Shown: positions 10,121 to 22,338, numbered from the stretch's first letter. The stretch is 64,000 bases of DNA from Cadophora sp. MPI-SDFR-AT-0126 (GCA_020747065.1 JAGMVK010000001.1:3906001-3970000); one strand, 5' to 3'. Numbers and translations: made by a program. Notes: generated from the letters alone by a model not told the origin.

Positions 10121-11189
10121 ACTGCATTGCTAGAGTTTGGAGATCTGCGGAGTCGATTCGAAACCTCTGACGCATTAAGCGTTAGGTTAAGCTCACTTTC
10201 TCCGACATCTCTACAACTTCTCCTCCACTATCTTTTTCATAATTATTTCGTTATAACTAAAAGACACCGAATGAAGAGGGTCTAGGAACCTCGAGGAACA
10301 GATAGGAGAGAGCCCAGCGGCCGGAGATATCAAACTAAGTAACTGTGGCCCAGCCTTGCGAGTTCGACGATTACTGTTCCTTGTGGCTTCGCCGAAAAAC
10401 AAAGATAAGAAGGAAATCTGAGATGCCGGAATCATAGGAGGACTGGAGGCAATCCGCATGCATAGCAAACTAACTTCTATCGGCATAGCTCACCATCTCG
10501 ACGTTAAGAAGTAATTTGGTTCCCGGAATGGCTGCTGATATCACTAGCGTTCTCTCTTAGTGCAGAAAAGTCCAATTAACGGCAGGGCTTTGGCTATCAG
10601 CCACACAGCGCCAGCTCCAGCCACATCTCACCAGCGCCCCCTAACTAACCTAAGATCGGCCTGCTTAGTCACTGCAGGAATGTCCAGTAAAAGACACTTT
10701 TTCCTCCGACAATTTCCTCCAGCCTCTTGACATTTACCCGACTGAGTCCCCTCGGCTCATTCCACTAGAATGAAGCGCTTCGAGCCGCACACATATTGCC
10801 TCTGTACTTGACATTTCGCTCTGTCTGGAGCCTCTTGTTCGGAGAACTGAGATCCGCGTATGTTTGAATGTTGATTGCAGATAGGCTGGATGGTTAGTAA
10901 TCATTGGGACAGCGATGGGTACGGAAGGTACTTGAAAGGGAGAAGTGGGGAGCGGAGGGGAGGGTGGGAAGGATCATCTATTCGAGGTGAGACGAGGAGC
11001 TAAATTCTACTGCCTGTTATCTCTTATTCAGTCATAGTCTTAATTCGGCAGTGTCGACCTATCTGAGTCTTCGAGTACCTTCTAAATCATACGCACGACG
11101 AGAGCGCGCGACCTACTTCCCACTAAGCGCACTTTCACGTCGCTTTCATCGGACACACTGTACCAACTTCTACAACTGTATTCCTTATC
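10121..11189. other. No gene seen
   Basis: No recognisable coding sequence on either strand. It includes a purine-rich G/A stretch at 10930-10975 and ordinary non-coding sequence leading into the kinase-like remnant. Confidence 0.4.
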
Positions 11190-12010
11190 TATACTCCTAA
11201 GACGGGCCCCTCCGATAATCGTCGTAACACAGAAATTGATATGCTCGCTGTGTTCGAGGCAAAAGCACTAAATCATGTCTTTGAACGTGCTGGCTCGTTG
11301 GACTCACCTGGCTCGACCCCCAGGGCTGCGCCGAGCAAGAAGACAGTTAGCTCTTGAGGACGTGCCTTAGAAGCCACGGCCGGGACTGAACAGGCATAAT
11401 CGAGGACTGCCAAATCTGCAACGAGTGGCCCCCTCTAGCTGAGAACAGCGTGGGAATCCCTATGGGAGAAGTACGAGAAGTTCTACGATGTTGAACTCGG
11501 CGGCCCCCTGGAAGTAGCTATTTGCAAGGCCGCTCCCGTTAGACTCGTCTATGTGAGAGCATTCGTAACCTAGGCGGCTGAAAAGACATTGCACGTGTAT
11601 CGACAGCTTCAGCACCCAAATATTGTCACCGCCCTGGAAGCCTTCACGACTGATAGCGGCCTCTACATTGTCCTCGAGCATATGCCCCTCTCCCTCGAGC
11701 TGATCGTAAGGTCGCCAGCTTATCCCGACGAACGATAACTCGCAGCTATCCTCGGTCAGGTAGGCTTCTCCAAATGCTTCACGAACATCTACTGATGAGA
11801 GTAGATCATCACCGGCGTTGCCTACCTCGTAGCAGAAGGATTCGAACACGGATCCCTCACCTGCTCCAATATACTGCTGAACACAGACGGCGATGTAAAG
11901 ATTGGTAGGCAGGACGTCCCAACACAGGCGATAGCTGAGCTGATCCGGCCGAATAGCAAATCAAGAATGCTGTCACGTCAAGTCGGATGGCAGACCTCGT
12001 GATATCCTCC
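11190..12010 (+). pseudogene. Protein-kinase-like gene, RIP-damaged
   Basis: A plus-strand frame from about 11190 reads through NHVFERAGSLDSPGSTPRAA, then WESLWEKYEKFYDVELGGP, then a kinase N-lobe hinge region HPNIVTALEAFTTDSGLYIV-LEHM (11610-11690). After an intron that ends in a GTAG acceptor near 11803 it continues with IITGVAYLVAEGFEHGSLTC-SNILLNTDGDVKIG (11804-11900), which corresponds to the catalytic-loop and pre-DFG region of a protein kinase. The HRD-type motif is replaced by HGS, as in fungal kinase-like and pseudokinase proteins. At least five TAG/TAA/TGA codons interrupt it. The C-lobe is not recognisable downstream. Similarity to the kinase fold is visible by eye; the exact family is not named. 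Confidence 0.65.
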
Positions 12011-12564
12011 GGTTGAGCGATAAGAAGGACCTGACGCCTTCTGAGATAAGTGTCGTCGCTCAGCGTCTGATCAAGAAGGATTCCGTCGTTTCCTTTCTCA
12101 ATAACTGTGTTGTAGAGATGTTGGAGAAAGTGAACATGACTTGGCACCAAACGCGTCAGAGGCGTCGAATCAAACCCGCAGACCTCCAAACTCCACGAAT
12201 AAGGTATTTGGAGCTTTTTGAATCGATATGAAATCTGCGACGCGAATCTGGAGTTGTGGTGGAGGTTGACAATTGTTTGTTATCGTTGTTGAGGAAGAAA
12301 AGAGACGAAGCTCTAGCGAAAGCCCAGAATGGTGGGGCGCATGCACATGCGCGCTGTGCAGCGAGCCCCCGCTTCTGTCTTGAATGCCGTTCCTATAAAT
12401 CGATCTTTTGGGACCTGTATTGTTTCTGCTGCTTGGTAAACTCAGTCTCTATAGTCAACCTTATCAGGTCCTCTCGGAAATGGATACTTGCCGTGGCACT
12501 TGCAGCCATTGCAGCCTTTTCTATTCGTCGTGATCCTCGAATCCTCCTCCACATTTGGGCTTAG
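12011..12564 (+). repeat. Inverted repeat arm, right, with coding-like sequence
   Basis: Contains the right arm (about 12200-12410) of the inverted repeat at 9940-10120. A short open frame (12013-12231) and another at 12256-12564 encode Lys/Arg-rich peptides (LTPSEISVVAQRLIKKDSVV; LLSLLRKKRDEALAKAQNGG). They may be successive parts of one decayed repeat-family gene; no function is assigned. Confidence 0.5.
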
Positions 12565-12650
12565 TGCAGATTGTATTTCGATGTCCCATGTCGATAAAAA
12601 TCCACCGAGTTAAGGTGCTAGGAATCGGCTATTTTAAAAACTTAAAATCT

Positions 12651-12721
12651 TACCCCACTGGTTTGCCGCTTAACTTATGTTAATTTTAGTTTTACAGGGT
12701 CTCAGGCATCCCCGCAGACGT
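12651..12721 (+). repeat. Direct repeat copy 2
   Basis: Direct counterpart of 9716-9803 (shared TTTACAGGGTCTCAGGCAT core). Confidence 0.7.
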
Positions 12722-12836
12722 CGGGCACTTGTACCTCCCGCCTCCATATCATATCATTTTTAGGGTAGCACATTGCATGGTATCGCATCCCGCAAATTGT
12801 TGAAGATAATGTCTGATTTATTGACTTTATGGCATA

Positions 12837-13385
12837 TCAATTGCTAACCTTGAAGATTTGGTATTCGACAGCTGATCCCTGTTCATCAACCACAAGGCGT
12901 CCCTCCGCAACAAACAAGGTGTTTTCCACCCACTTGAACTTCTCATCGCTGGTCTCTATAATAGGAGCAACAAACCAATGAAGGTCCCCAAACTCCGTAG
13001 ACTTAGCATCCTTTGCCCCGGTCAGGACCTTCGCAACCGCCTCGTCAATTTTCAGAACACCCGTATAGTAGATGAATAGAAACTGGCCGTCGTCTGTGCG
13101 AGCTTGCGTTCGGACATCGATATGGGCTATCCCAAGCTTCGTATCTTGCTACATAGAAGTGTTAGCTAGCTAGCACTACATGAAATGGAGGAAAGCTGCA
13201 CGGACAGTCATAGAATCGCTTCCACCTTGCGTAATCGTCGCCTTCAGACCTGAACCCTCGACCGTGCCGTGGGTGAGTGGCACGATAACGCGGTTGGTTC
13301 CGTTCCGGACCGTCTTCAAGTCAAGCATGTCCTGCTGGCTGATGTAGGCTCGCATCGTGAAGCATTTCTCAAGGTTCGGCGTCAT
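12837..13385 (-). CDS. DUF3237 (UPF0311) family protein
   Basis: Two minus-strand exons, 13385-13206 and 13148-12837, joined over a 57-bp phase-0 intron (GTCCGT...TATGTAG), giving 163 residues, the usual size of the family. The start MTPNLEKCFTMRAYISQQ, the central NRVIVPLTHGTVEGSGLKAT and the second-exon motifs HIDVRTQARTDDGQFLFIYY and GAAKSTEFGD-like region, then IIETSDEKFKWVENTLFVAE and GSAVEYQIFKV, follow the order typical of DUF3237 proteins, which form a small beta-barrel and whose biochemical role is not established. No signal peptide or membrane segment is seen. The frame is undamaged. A TATA-like TTATATACC lies upstream near 13474-13482. Confidence 0.85.
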
Positions 13386-15204
13386 GTTAAAGGTGTTGGT
13401 GGATATGAATCTGAGAGAAAAAGAATTGCTTTTGGTTTGAGTTTGACTTGTATTCTTTGGGTATTTCGTAGTTTATATACCAAGTGATAATGTCCTGGTG
13501 GATCTGTACGGGCTTTGCACACCCTCTCTATCCTTCCTCTCCATCATGGCACGCTTCACCTGTGCCGTGCTTCCGCCACCCAGCAAACAATACGGCGCTG
13601 TGTTCAAGCGGTACAATATTTCACTCAACAAGCTCAGCTGGCCAGTAATTGATATTCTTACACCTCGCTTCATTGAAACCCGATTATCCAAAGACCCATT
13701 CAGTTGACCAGCCAGCCACTTCCTCATCATCCCAGCAGCCAACGAACATGTGGGGAAAGATTGCAGTTCAGCTCGCATCTTTCTCGACCTCCACACGACA
13801 ACAAGTCCGCGAAACGTCCGTCCATACAAGACCCGTAATCCTTGAGTCTTATGATGTGATAATTAACCTTCCACCTCGCCATGATTAGGCCGTCGGATCA
13901 AGCCGAGATTCAGCGTTTCCACACTTAGTACGCACTGCAGATTGTTTCGGAGGCTCCTCTCGTTGACACAAGTGCTTATATACACGATGCTGTGTTCGGC
14001 TGCTCTCGTATTGCGATGGGTTCGCTTAGCGAGAACGCTGAGGCCAGAAAAGGGGGCTGGGGAGTGCGGGAGCTTTTGCCAATGCAGGGTCGTTTAATGG
14101 GCTGTATTTGGGGTTTACGAAGTATGTTTCTCGACAACAATTCAGCCAGCCGTTCAGCTAGCCACAAGTCTCTCTTTCAGTGCGAAATGCCTGGGCGTAC
14201 CGCGAAAACAGTCTCTAGTGCAGTCTTCGGCATAACACCAAGGGCTTGGCGATATCAACAAAGCCAGTCGTTCTGAATAGATCCGAAATGTCTTGCAGAG
14301 ACTGACCCACCACACCTCTCGCTGTACCTTCGTATAACAATTTGAAGATAACCGCAGTGGAATGATTCGAGCTGATACCCGCCGCCCAGTGGTCTCCAGT
14401 CTCCAGCTGCGAGGCCAAGGCAAATTCGACGCTATTTCAATTCAGTTCGGTGAAATTATTCCGGCATGGATTTTCCAGGTAGCTGAAGCTCTACAGCTTC
14501 ATTTTCCTCGTCTTCTATCGTATTCCGGCGCCTCGATCGCAGGGTTGATGCAAGGAAGCCCACAATCCTGGAGTTGATTCGATGCAATGCCATGCGCCCA
14601 CATTGCCAGCTCGAATCTTCTGTTGAGGCTTGAAACAATGCATAGTGTAAAGCTGTTCTAAAAATCTCCAGAAAGTCATTTCAGTAACTTCAGTGGCAAG
14701 TGGTATGTAGACGATCGGCGATCTTGCCAGAATCGTATTAAGTGTTGCTAATACAGGTCGACGGGGTAAGCGAACAAACGAGCACAGAAGATCATTAAGC
14801 ACGAGCATCTTCCAACTAGTATTCGAAAATGACATATCTCTACTGCAAATTGAGAGGCTAGAGGTCTAAACTGGCGACGTAGCGTAGAATAACTTCAGTA
14901 GTCGTCGGTTAAACCTACCCCAACCACAGAAGGAGAGATCTGTGTGCTGTAAGCTTCGCTAAGACTAGTGGGGAGAAACCATTCGCCTGATTGGGAGGGC
15001 TGGGTTCTCGCGGGTAAGCGTCGAGGTAAACCGCGGTTCTAGAAAGCCTCATAGCTCATGGTTGCCCACCTTAAATAAGTGCATGCGACAACACCGAGGA
15101 TCCACGCCTCTTTACTCTCTCCGTACCTCTCGGTCGCTCGCCACATCTACTCTCAAAGCCACAGCCTCCATACAAGAAACCCGTCAATTAGTCGCGTAGC
15201 CAAG
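13386..15204. other. No recognisable gene
   Basis: Open frames of up to 118 codons occur on both strands. Two minus-strand ones (14215-14418, with the plausible amphipathic stretch VVGQSLQDISDLFRTTGFVD; and 14515-14835) look mildly protein-like but match no family I know and are not joined by clear splice sites. I treat the segment as decayed or non-coding. Confidence 0.35.
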
Positions 15205-16569
15205 ATGCCTACGTCTAGTAAAGAGTCGTCCTCATACCGTTCGCAGAGGCGTACCGTGGGAGATTTATCACTGCTTGAGAAACTGGACACCATTTCTATT
15301 ATTTTGGCTGTTTGTCGGTTCACCCTACTCTGCACTTCATGAGAACAATACTTAACAAATTATCCAGTGACCACTGCAATTGGAGCCCTCCTCAAAGGCC
15401 CCTTTCGATCCATAGAAAAATCGTCGAAGAGCTACTACAGATATGTCGCCCTCTCAGTATTGAGAAAATTCATAACCCGTTCAAGCGTTAGACAGCAACA
15501 GTATGTTTATTCCAGATCTGGCAGAGTAGAGCAACCAGTGGGAATTGACACGGAATTAGTTACCTGACGGCACCCACGGATGATGCATATCGAGCTGCTT
15601 GCAAGAAGAGGAGATTCACACCAAACAGTGAAATTCTCGAAGATGGTACCCAAGCACACTGGCTTGGAAGCAGCAAGGCAGAGAAGTTACTTCTCAATTT
15701 TCACGGTAAATCTCCCGGTCGCTGAATGTGGATGGCACTAACGTGACGCTCATTAGGAGGCGGATACGTTGTGCCAGCATCCCCCGAGATGTTCGAGTTC
15801 ATGTTTCAGATCGTTGATCTTCTTAACAAAAATGGCAAGAACGTGGCTTGTTTGATGCTCTCATATGGTACTATTACAAGTCCTCTCCACTTTCATTTTT
15901 TTCTGCTAAGTTCTTTCAGACCTTGCACCTGGTGCAGTATACCCCCGCCAGCTTCAGCAGGCCTCTATGTTCCTAAACCACGTGGTCAACAAGCTTCTTA
16001 TTGAACCTAATAACATTATCCTGTCGGGCGATTCCGCAGGCGCAAATCTAGCCTTAGCACTCGTCTCCCACATCTCGCACCCACACCCCTCAACTACCCT
16101 CCCAATCCCAAAATTCTCCGTCTCTTCTCCATTCCGCGGGCTCGTCCTCATTTCACCATGGGTCTCCTTCGACCTAACATACCCTTCCTTCGCAAAAAAC
16201 GAATACAAAGACCTTATCACCACCAACGCAGGCATGGAATGGAGTTCTGCATTCTTGGCATGCCCCTGGCCACACACTTCCGCATCAGATTACTACAATC
16301 AAGCTATCACGGCTCCTTCGTCTTGGTGGAAAGATATTCCGGTTCAGGAAGTTTTTATTGTGGTGGGGGATGAAGAGGTGTTGCTTGATGGCATTACGAA
16401 GTTTGAGAGGCAGTTTACGGAGGGCTTTGGAGAGGGGAAGGTTGAGTTCAAGGTGTTCGAGGGTGAATACCATGATCAGCCGAGTATTGATTTACAGTTA
16501 GGATACAAAGAGAGTCAGGAAGGGGAGACGGCTAAGGCTATCAAGGGATGGATTGTTAGTAGGCTCTAG
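15205..16569 (+). CDS. Membrane-anchored alpha/beta hydrolase (HSL/esterase type)
   Basis: Five exons: 15205-15313, 15368-15500, 15560-15705, 15757-15867 and 15920-16569. They splice cleanly to 382 residues. An N-terminal hydrophobic helix (about 29-47, SIILAVLTTAIGALL) suggests an ER or lipid-droplet anchor. The oxyanion motif HGGG lies at 129-132 and straddles the exon 3/4 junction, SYDLAPGAVYP follows, and the nucleophile elbow is GDSAG with Ser205. Asp317 (VVGDEEVLLD) and His351 (GEYHDQP) complete a likely triad. This is the layout of the hormone-sensitive-lipase/arylacetamide-deacetylase-like family (alpha/beta hydrolase fold 3) that hydrolyses esters or amides. Substrate unknown. The frame is intact with ordinary codon use. 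The exon 1 donor (GTCGGT) is the weakest splice call. Confidence 0.88.
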
Positions 16570-17115
16570 TTCGTATGGCGAGGATCGTGTTGGCTGTCAG
16601 AAAGACTCAAGATATTGTTTCAACCGATCTGCTAGCAATTTATTTTATCTTGCACCCTCTTATGGGTTTTCAGTGCAGCTGGTCTGAATAAGACAATGGA
16701 TGAATACAATAATAAATGGGATGAAAATAAATAAGGAAGCGGGGCAGGTGCTAGCTTCGACTTTTTAGTGTCAAATGCGCTGTTCGAGCTACGATACTAA
16801 TGTTAAGAGCACGCGAGTTTTGGTGCTCTGGTCTGTGCGACGCTAAAAGTCGTTCGCACCCACTTATCGGACCCGGTGCAGGAGAATAATAGTGTTCATC
16901 TTGTGCCGTCTGGTGCCGCGCTTCAGTTCTAATAGCAGAGGTTTGGATTCAGTCTGTGCTGCCCGTACCGGTAGTAGCTGCCGAGGCGCTGAAAGATGCC
17001 CGATATCGTCACAATCAAAGGCAGAATCCTTTGGAGTATTATATGCAATTAGGCAGGTGGATGCAATACCAGACCTTCAGTATCATTTCCTTGGAGGCGA
17101 AGAGAGCCCTGAGCT
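16570..17115. other. Intergenic, no gene seen
   Basis: 3' flank of the hydrolase. No convincing coding sequence. CTTCGACTTTTTAGTGTC near 16755 is loosely mirrored by CGACGCTAAAAGTCG near 16839, a possible small inverted repeat. Confidence 0.4.
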
Positions 17116-17472
17116 TTAACTATTAGTTCCACTAGTTGGGGAGGAGCACCCCGAAGCCTCGGAACTACTGTCCTCGAGGGTAGTATAGAGAGCAAACATC
17201 TCCTTGTTATCTGGTGGAGACTGGAAGGCGTCCGCCTGTTGAGGATCAACCGTCGCTGTGGACTGCTCGAGCGAAGGGTCGATGATCACATCTTGTTGAC
17301 AGTCAATAAGACTGTCAGATCTTGACGGGTCGCAAAATTCAGAAGGCTTAAACAGTTCCTCGAACGAGTGATTGGGCAATTCGTGACGCGCAGCTATCTC
17401 GATCACTAGCCAGGTTGATGGGGTGCCATCTGCCATCATCCGTGGAAGGAGGGAGGATAGAGTACAGTACTA

Positions 17473-18837
17473 GACCACTTATATTTGCCGAGGGTCAGGA
17501 ACACCAAAACCCAGAATCAACCACCTAACTTCACTTAGAGATATCTCCACCATTTTTGAAGCTACAAACATAAAAATTACACCATTAGAATCGTCATCTT
17601 TTTCTCTTCAATTTGCGCTATTCAGACCTCTAATTGTATGTGCACGGACCTCAATATTTCGTATGCCAGCCATCTGCCGCGATACAGGCCTCAATTCTAC
17701 TCGGCATGCTCTGGTAAAGACTATCGAATAACTCTTTATCTAATGTGTCCCACGCCGCCTGTAAACATGATTCTAGCCTCTGTCTCGACCATTCTGACTC
17801 TGACAAATCAGCTGAAACCTCCGGAAACATCTCACACATCCTCGTCTTTAGCGCCCACTAAATGTGCTCGATAGGATTCAAATCAGAAGAGTATGGAGGC
17901 CAATTCAAGACCAATCGAATAGCCTTATCCGCAAACCACTCTCGAACCTTGATTACCGTGTGGATAGAGGCATTATCCTGCATAAATTCGTACCCGGGAT
18001 CGAGGTAATTCGTAAAGATTGGCTCGACTTCTGCGTCCAGGACCTCAAGGTACGACTCAGCTGAGTACCCATGTTTCGCACTCTCAAAATCTCGATCCAT
18101 TATATAGAGGTTGCTTCGCCCATTATCCCAAAAGGCTCCCCAGACCATCGTTTTCATATTCTTATTCGTTCCGTAGGTTTGGACCATCTCTCGATCCCAT
18201 TTCTACGCCGGCGTACGGAATACCCATTCTTGTCGTTTACCCCGCCCCCGCTCAACAGAGCACTCGTCGCTCCACACGACTAATCCCCATTCCTCGATTG
18301 TCATACCTCGATGGGCAAGGCACCAGGCAAGCCTCTTAGCAGCGTGAGCCTCGGAGAGTTGTGGACGACGTTTTACACGCCAATTGGCGATTCCGTACCT
18401 CTTGAGGATTCGTTTGATTGTAGAAGTCGAGCAACCGAGACCGCAGGCAGTTTTGACTTATTTGTACGTAGCCTTTGGATTAAGGCGAATATAGCGCAGG
18501 AAAGATCGTTCGTCAGTTAAAGAATAAGACTTCCTGCGAGGGTCGCGAGGTAGAGAGTGGCCGTCGTTGCGCAATTGATCTTAAAGAAGGGTATGTCGTA
18601 CAGTGCCAGGGAGGTATTTTAAGCCCATCGCGATTTCGGCGGGAGTAGCACCGAAGAGAGCGCACCCCATGATTTTTCCGCGCATAAAGGAGTCAAGTGC
18701 TTTCCTTTTGTACGATTTCCAGAGATCTCCCCAAGGGGAGTGCGTTGTACTGGCATTTTCGAGTATTTTGTAAAGAGGATTAAAAGGAAGAACGCGAAAA
18801 GTCGCGGTTTTGGCGTTTTCGGCAAATATAAGTGGTC
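17473..18837 (-). mobile_element. Tc1/mariner-superfamily element with TIRs, inactive
   Basis: Flanked by perfect 18-bp terminal inverted repeats: GACCACTTATATTTGCCG at 17473-17490 and its complement at 18820-18837, total 1365 bp. The minus-strand transposase starts near 18756 (MPVQRTPLGEISGNR), passes EAHAAKRLAWCLAHRGMTIE-EW and WSDECSVERG (first catalytic Asp), FMQDNASIHT (second Asp) and WPPYSSDLNPIEHI (third acidic residue), and ends DGWHTKY at 17638. The last ~175 residues are intact, but TAG/TAA codons and at least one frame break lie in the first half. A clean TA target duplication is not visible (TA on the left only), perhaps through mutation. It is inserted in the unknown gene at 17116-22326. 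Confidence 0.88.
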
Positions 18838-19182
18838 CGTGACTTGTTCCTTTAAGCCCTTATGACAATAGTCAATGTAGTCTACGACCTCTTCATGCTG
18901 AAGTTCCGAGAGGGCATGGAGTCTGATGGAAGTAGGTTAAAACTTTCCTTTAGTGGCAAAGGCAAGAACTTACCTTTTCTCCGTTATTTCGGCAGGTAGT
19001 CGAACCAGGATGCCGCTGCCGAAACGCTCGACCATTCCTGATAATGCTGAGGAAATTCCTTACTCACATAACGAACCCACTTCGGGATTCAATACCGGTC
19101 CTGTGCTTGAGGGGCCACATGGGTTCCCAAGGCGGTGGTGTCGAAAAGGGAGCAGAAATTGGCTCCCTGACGCTGGCGCATT

Positions 19183-22111
19183 TAGGGTGTCCAGTAGTTT
19201 GCCAGTTTACAGTTTGTACTGCAGTACAAACTAGATCGTACGGATTTTATTAAACTAGGAAACGTACTAGATGAAGATATATTCCAACTAGTTTGTACTA
19301 GCCTAGTCCGTTTGTAACGTAGGCAAACTGCAGTTTGTACTAGGAAACTAGTTTCTTTAGTAGACTCCCGATTTATATACTAGCTATACTAAAAACAGTT
19401 AAGTCCCTAGGCAAATTTTATCTCTTTTAGCGTCTTTTGCAAAGAAATGGTGATTGTTATGACCCTGGCAAAAAGACCCCGCCATATGACCAATGTGTCA
19501 TGTGTTAGTTACATGATAGAGTTATATTGTACTGAAGCCTACTGCTACCTATCTTTTGGATCTCTATATAAGCACCCAGCTGCAATTAATGCAAGATCTC
19601 TCTTTCATTTCTTCCTAAGCTTTTCAAAATGGCTTCCCAACGGCATAATACTAGGAGTACAGTCCTGCCACGCCTCCAACAACAGCGACTACCTTTCCAA
19701 AACAACCCTAACCGAGGATCGTCACCCTCTACAAGACTTGTTTCAAGCCACTCGAGAACTGTACACACTCGAGATTCAACGCCAACCAGCGACTTCGAAT
19801 TAAACGATGAGGCTTTGGTAGAGCATGTCAATGATATGGAGAACCTCCAGGGATCACTTCCAGCGCCTGATACCCAGTCACAGACTTCAGAAAGCTCTAG
19901 GAAGTCAAAGAGAAAGAGGACTTGTTAGGTATTCAAACATATGGAGGGAACAGATGATATGCAAAAGGTCTTTTTTAATGAAGACGGTAGAGAGATCTGG
20001 CCCTGCAAACACTGTAGCAGGAAGTATATCATCGCTAGCGGAACGCTTAATATTGAGAAGCATTTATGGGGAAAGCATAAGGTGTTTGAAGAGTCACCAA
20101 TGGAGAGCAAGCTCAAGAACCAACAACTGTCAATCCAAGAGTCTATGGCGTCTTCGGAGGCCAACCCTTTCAAGCGCCGAAAGCTTGCTCAAGACTCGTT
20201 TGACGAAAAGCCTCTAGATACCGGAACTGTAGAGTCTCTTTATGTGAAATGGATCTCGACAGACAATAAAGCACTTCGGCTGGCTGGTTGTCCCGAATTC
20301 CGTGCATTCCTCACGTACTTGAATGCAAATATCAACGTCTGTCTGCCCTCCTCTGCCACTTCGATTGGGGAATGGGTTATCCGTCAATTTGATATTGAGA
20401 AAGAACGTGTTCGCCAGCGAATTCAGAGTGCTCGGTCTAAAGTCCATATTAGTTGCGATCTCTGGACAGCACCAAATTCGTTACCTATTCTTGGAGTAGT
20501 AGCACACTACATATCTGAGGATAATATATTGGAAAGCTCCACACTTGCAATAGTTGAGCTTCAAGGGAAGCATGAGGGAGAGAACATTGCACCGATCGTT
20601 GTACGGATTATCGAAGAATGGGGTCTTCTTTCAAAGCTCGGTTTCTTCCAAATGGATAACGCCGGAAACAATGATACTATACTAAGGGCTGTTTCTCGGA
20701 TCTTAAGGGAGGTCCACAGCATCAAATACGACCACAAGCTCCATAGAATTCAGTGTTAGGGTCACATAATCAACCTGGCTGTTCATTCTTTCCTCTTTGT
20801 CACTGATTCCGAAAACCTAGAGGATAAGACTCTTGGTCCAAAAGAAAAGAAGGACGCTCTGAAAGCAATCGAAGAGTGGAGGAAGAAGGGACCCCTAGGG
20901 ATACTTCACAACTTCATCGTTTACCTCCAAGCCAGTGTCCAGCGCTTACAGGACTTTTTACGTCTTTCCAAAGGCCGTAGGCTCGCACGAGACAACACAA
21001 CCCGTTGGAATTCCTGGCAGAAAGCTATAAAACTCGCAACTACTAGTCCTTATCATAAGGCTATCCTAGCTTACTTTGAAGATTATGCCGATGACGAGTG
21101 TAAGCTGGATGAACTCTCAGAGGATGACTGGGAGTTATTACTTGAGGTTAATAAGTTCTTAGAGTCTTTGAAGCAGACCACTAAGGCTTTGGAATCGAGC
21201 GCTATCACATTGGACAAGGTCTTACCAGCTATGGATTTCATTCTGAAGAGATTCGAGGAGGGAAAGGCCCAATTTGCAGACCACCCGGTCCTGAGTAAGA
21301 TGTTTAACAGCGGATAGGCGAAGCTAAACAAATACTATACCACGACTAACGAAACCCCTGCTTATGTGGCTGCTTTGGTACTGAATCCGAGGTGGAAGTG
21401 GGGATATATTGAGAAGCACTGGGAGAAGGCATGGCTTCCGAAGTCTAAGAAGCTTTTAGAGGAATTGTGGGAGATTTACAGGCCTCATACCGTTGCACCT
21501 ACTGTTCAATCTCGGCCGAAAACCACGAACGAGTACCTCTTATTCTTAGAAGAGCAAGATATTTCAGAAGAGGTTCTGGATAATGAGTTAGCTCACTACC
21601 TTTCTCAACCTAGAATCAAGCTTCACGATCCCCATCCGTAGTGAATAGAGTCTACTCAGCAGAATATGTATCCAAATTTGTCTAAGCTAGCCTTGGACAT
21701 ACTCTCTATTCCTGCAATATCAGCAGAACCTGAGAGGTTGTTTTCAGCTACGAAGTTGATAATTTCGGACCAAAGAAATCAGCTCGGAATGAAGATAATT
21801 GAGGCCTTAGCATGTCTTAAATCGTGGTACAAGTTGAAGGATTAGGAGAAGCTTGAGAGCTTGTTGTTTATTGGTCATGTAATACAGCCAATGTACTCTG
21901 TAGATGACGATAATGAAAAGGATGGTTACTCACGTGATTGATTTCAGGGGTTAGAAGCAAAACTGCAATTTGTACTTAAACTAGCTAAGTTTAAACAGTC
22001 CGTACACCTCAAAATGTCAAACTAGATCGTACAGATTTTAAAAATTAGCAAACGGACTAGTTCCTAAAAATTTATCCCGTATACGGACTGTTGAAACTAC
22101 TGGATACACTG
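19183..22111 (+). mobile_element. hAT element, full length, with 8-bp target duplication
   Basis: The ends are (T/C)AGGGTGTCCAGTAGTTT (19183-19200) and its imperfect complement AAACTACTGGATACACTG (22094-22111); the related copy at 61913 begins CAGGG, the classic hAT terminus. The direct repeat GGCGCATT occurs at 19175-19182 and again at 22112-22119, a perfect 8-bp target site duplication as hAT transposases make. Total 2929 bp. Subterminal regions share AACTA-GATCGTAC motifs. It lies inside the minus-strand gene 17116-22326. Confidence 0.95.
19629..21941 (+). pseudogene. hAT transposase, inactivated by stop codons only
   Basis: One continuous frame of about 770 codons with no frameshift. A BED-type zinc finger lies at residues 126-150 (C-x2-C ... 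H-x4-H: CKHC...HLWGKH). The RNase-H-like core includes ISCDLWTAPNSLPILGVVAH and MDNAGNND, and GHIINLAVH follows. The C-terminal dimerisation region reads LSIPAISAEPERLFSATKLI. Six in-frame stops interrupt it: TAG at 19926, 20757, 21315, 21639 and 21843, and TGA at 21642. Each sits where a Trp (TGG) is expected. At the first, the sister copy at 62496 reads TGT TGG GTT. All six are therefore explained by G-to-A (C-to-T on the other strand) changes, the RIP signature. The start was chosen from the matching ATG in both copies. Confidence 0.9.
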
Positions 22112-22338
22112 GGCGCATTCATTTCGCTGCTATCCATTTCGCTAACTACCACACACTGCTCAAACCCCAATTCTTGAAATATTCCCACCACTACGCTCTT
22201 AAACAGGCTGAGATTGAGGTCATCCCATTGGCCTGGCTTCTGGTTACTGCCCAATACCCGGAAGTCATGGCCAATAGGGCCAGATGGCCACAACTCGGCG
22301 TTCAGCCGCAAAATCTGCATGAGCACGCGACTTATTTA

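Larger units (their letters stand above)
17116..22326 (-). pseudogene. Unknown gene interrupted by Tc1 and hAT insertions
   Basis: Minus-strand pieces stay in one frame when the transposons are skipped. 22326-22112 encodes FKSVVVGIFQELGFEQCVVV...SSEMNAP. 19182-18974 continues ASGSQFLLPF..., one TAA, then GMVERFGSGILVRLPAEITE and a donor GTAAGT. A 51-bp intron (18973-18923) follows. 18922-18838 encodes LHALSELQHEEVVDYIDYCH-KGLKEQVT. After the Tc1 element, 17472-17116 continues with MMADGTPSTWLVIEIAARHE and a Ser/Asp-rich tail to a stop at 17116. The hAT target duplication AATGCGCC lies inside the codons for NAP. No family is recognised; no membrane segment is visible. Frame continuity across both insertions and a normal intron argue that it was a real gene. 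Its 5' end may be the fragment at 23321-23496, but that junction does not keep frame. Confidence 0.5.
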
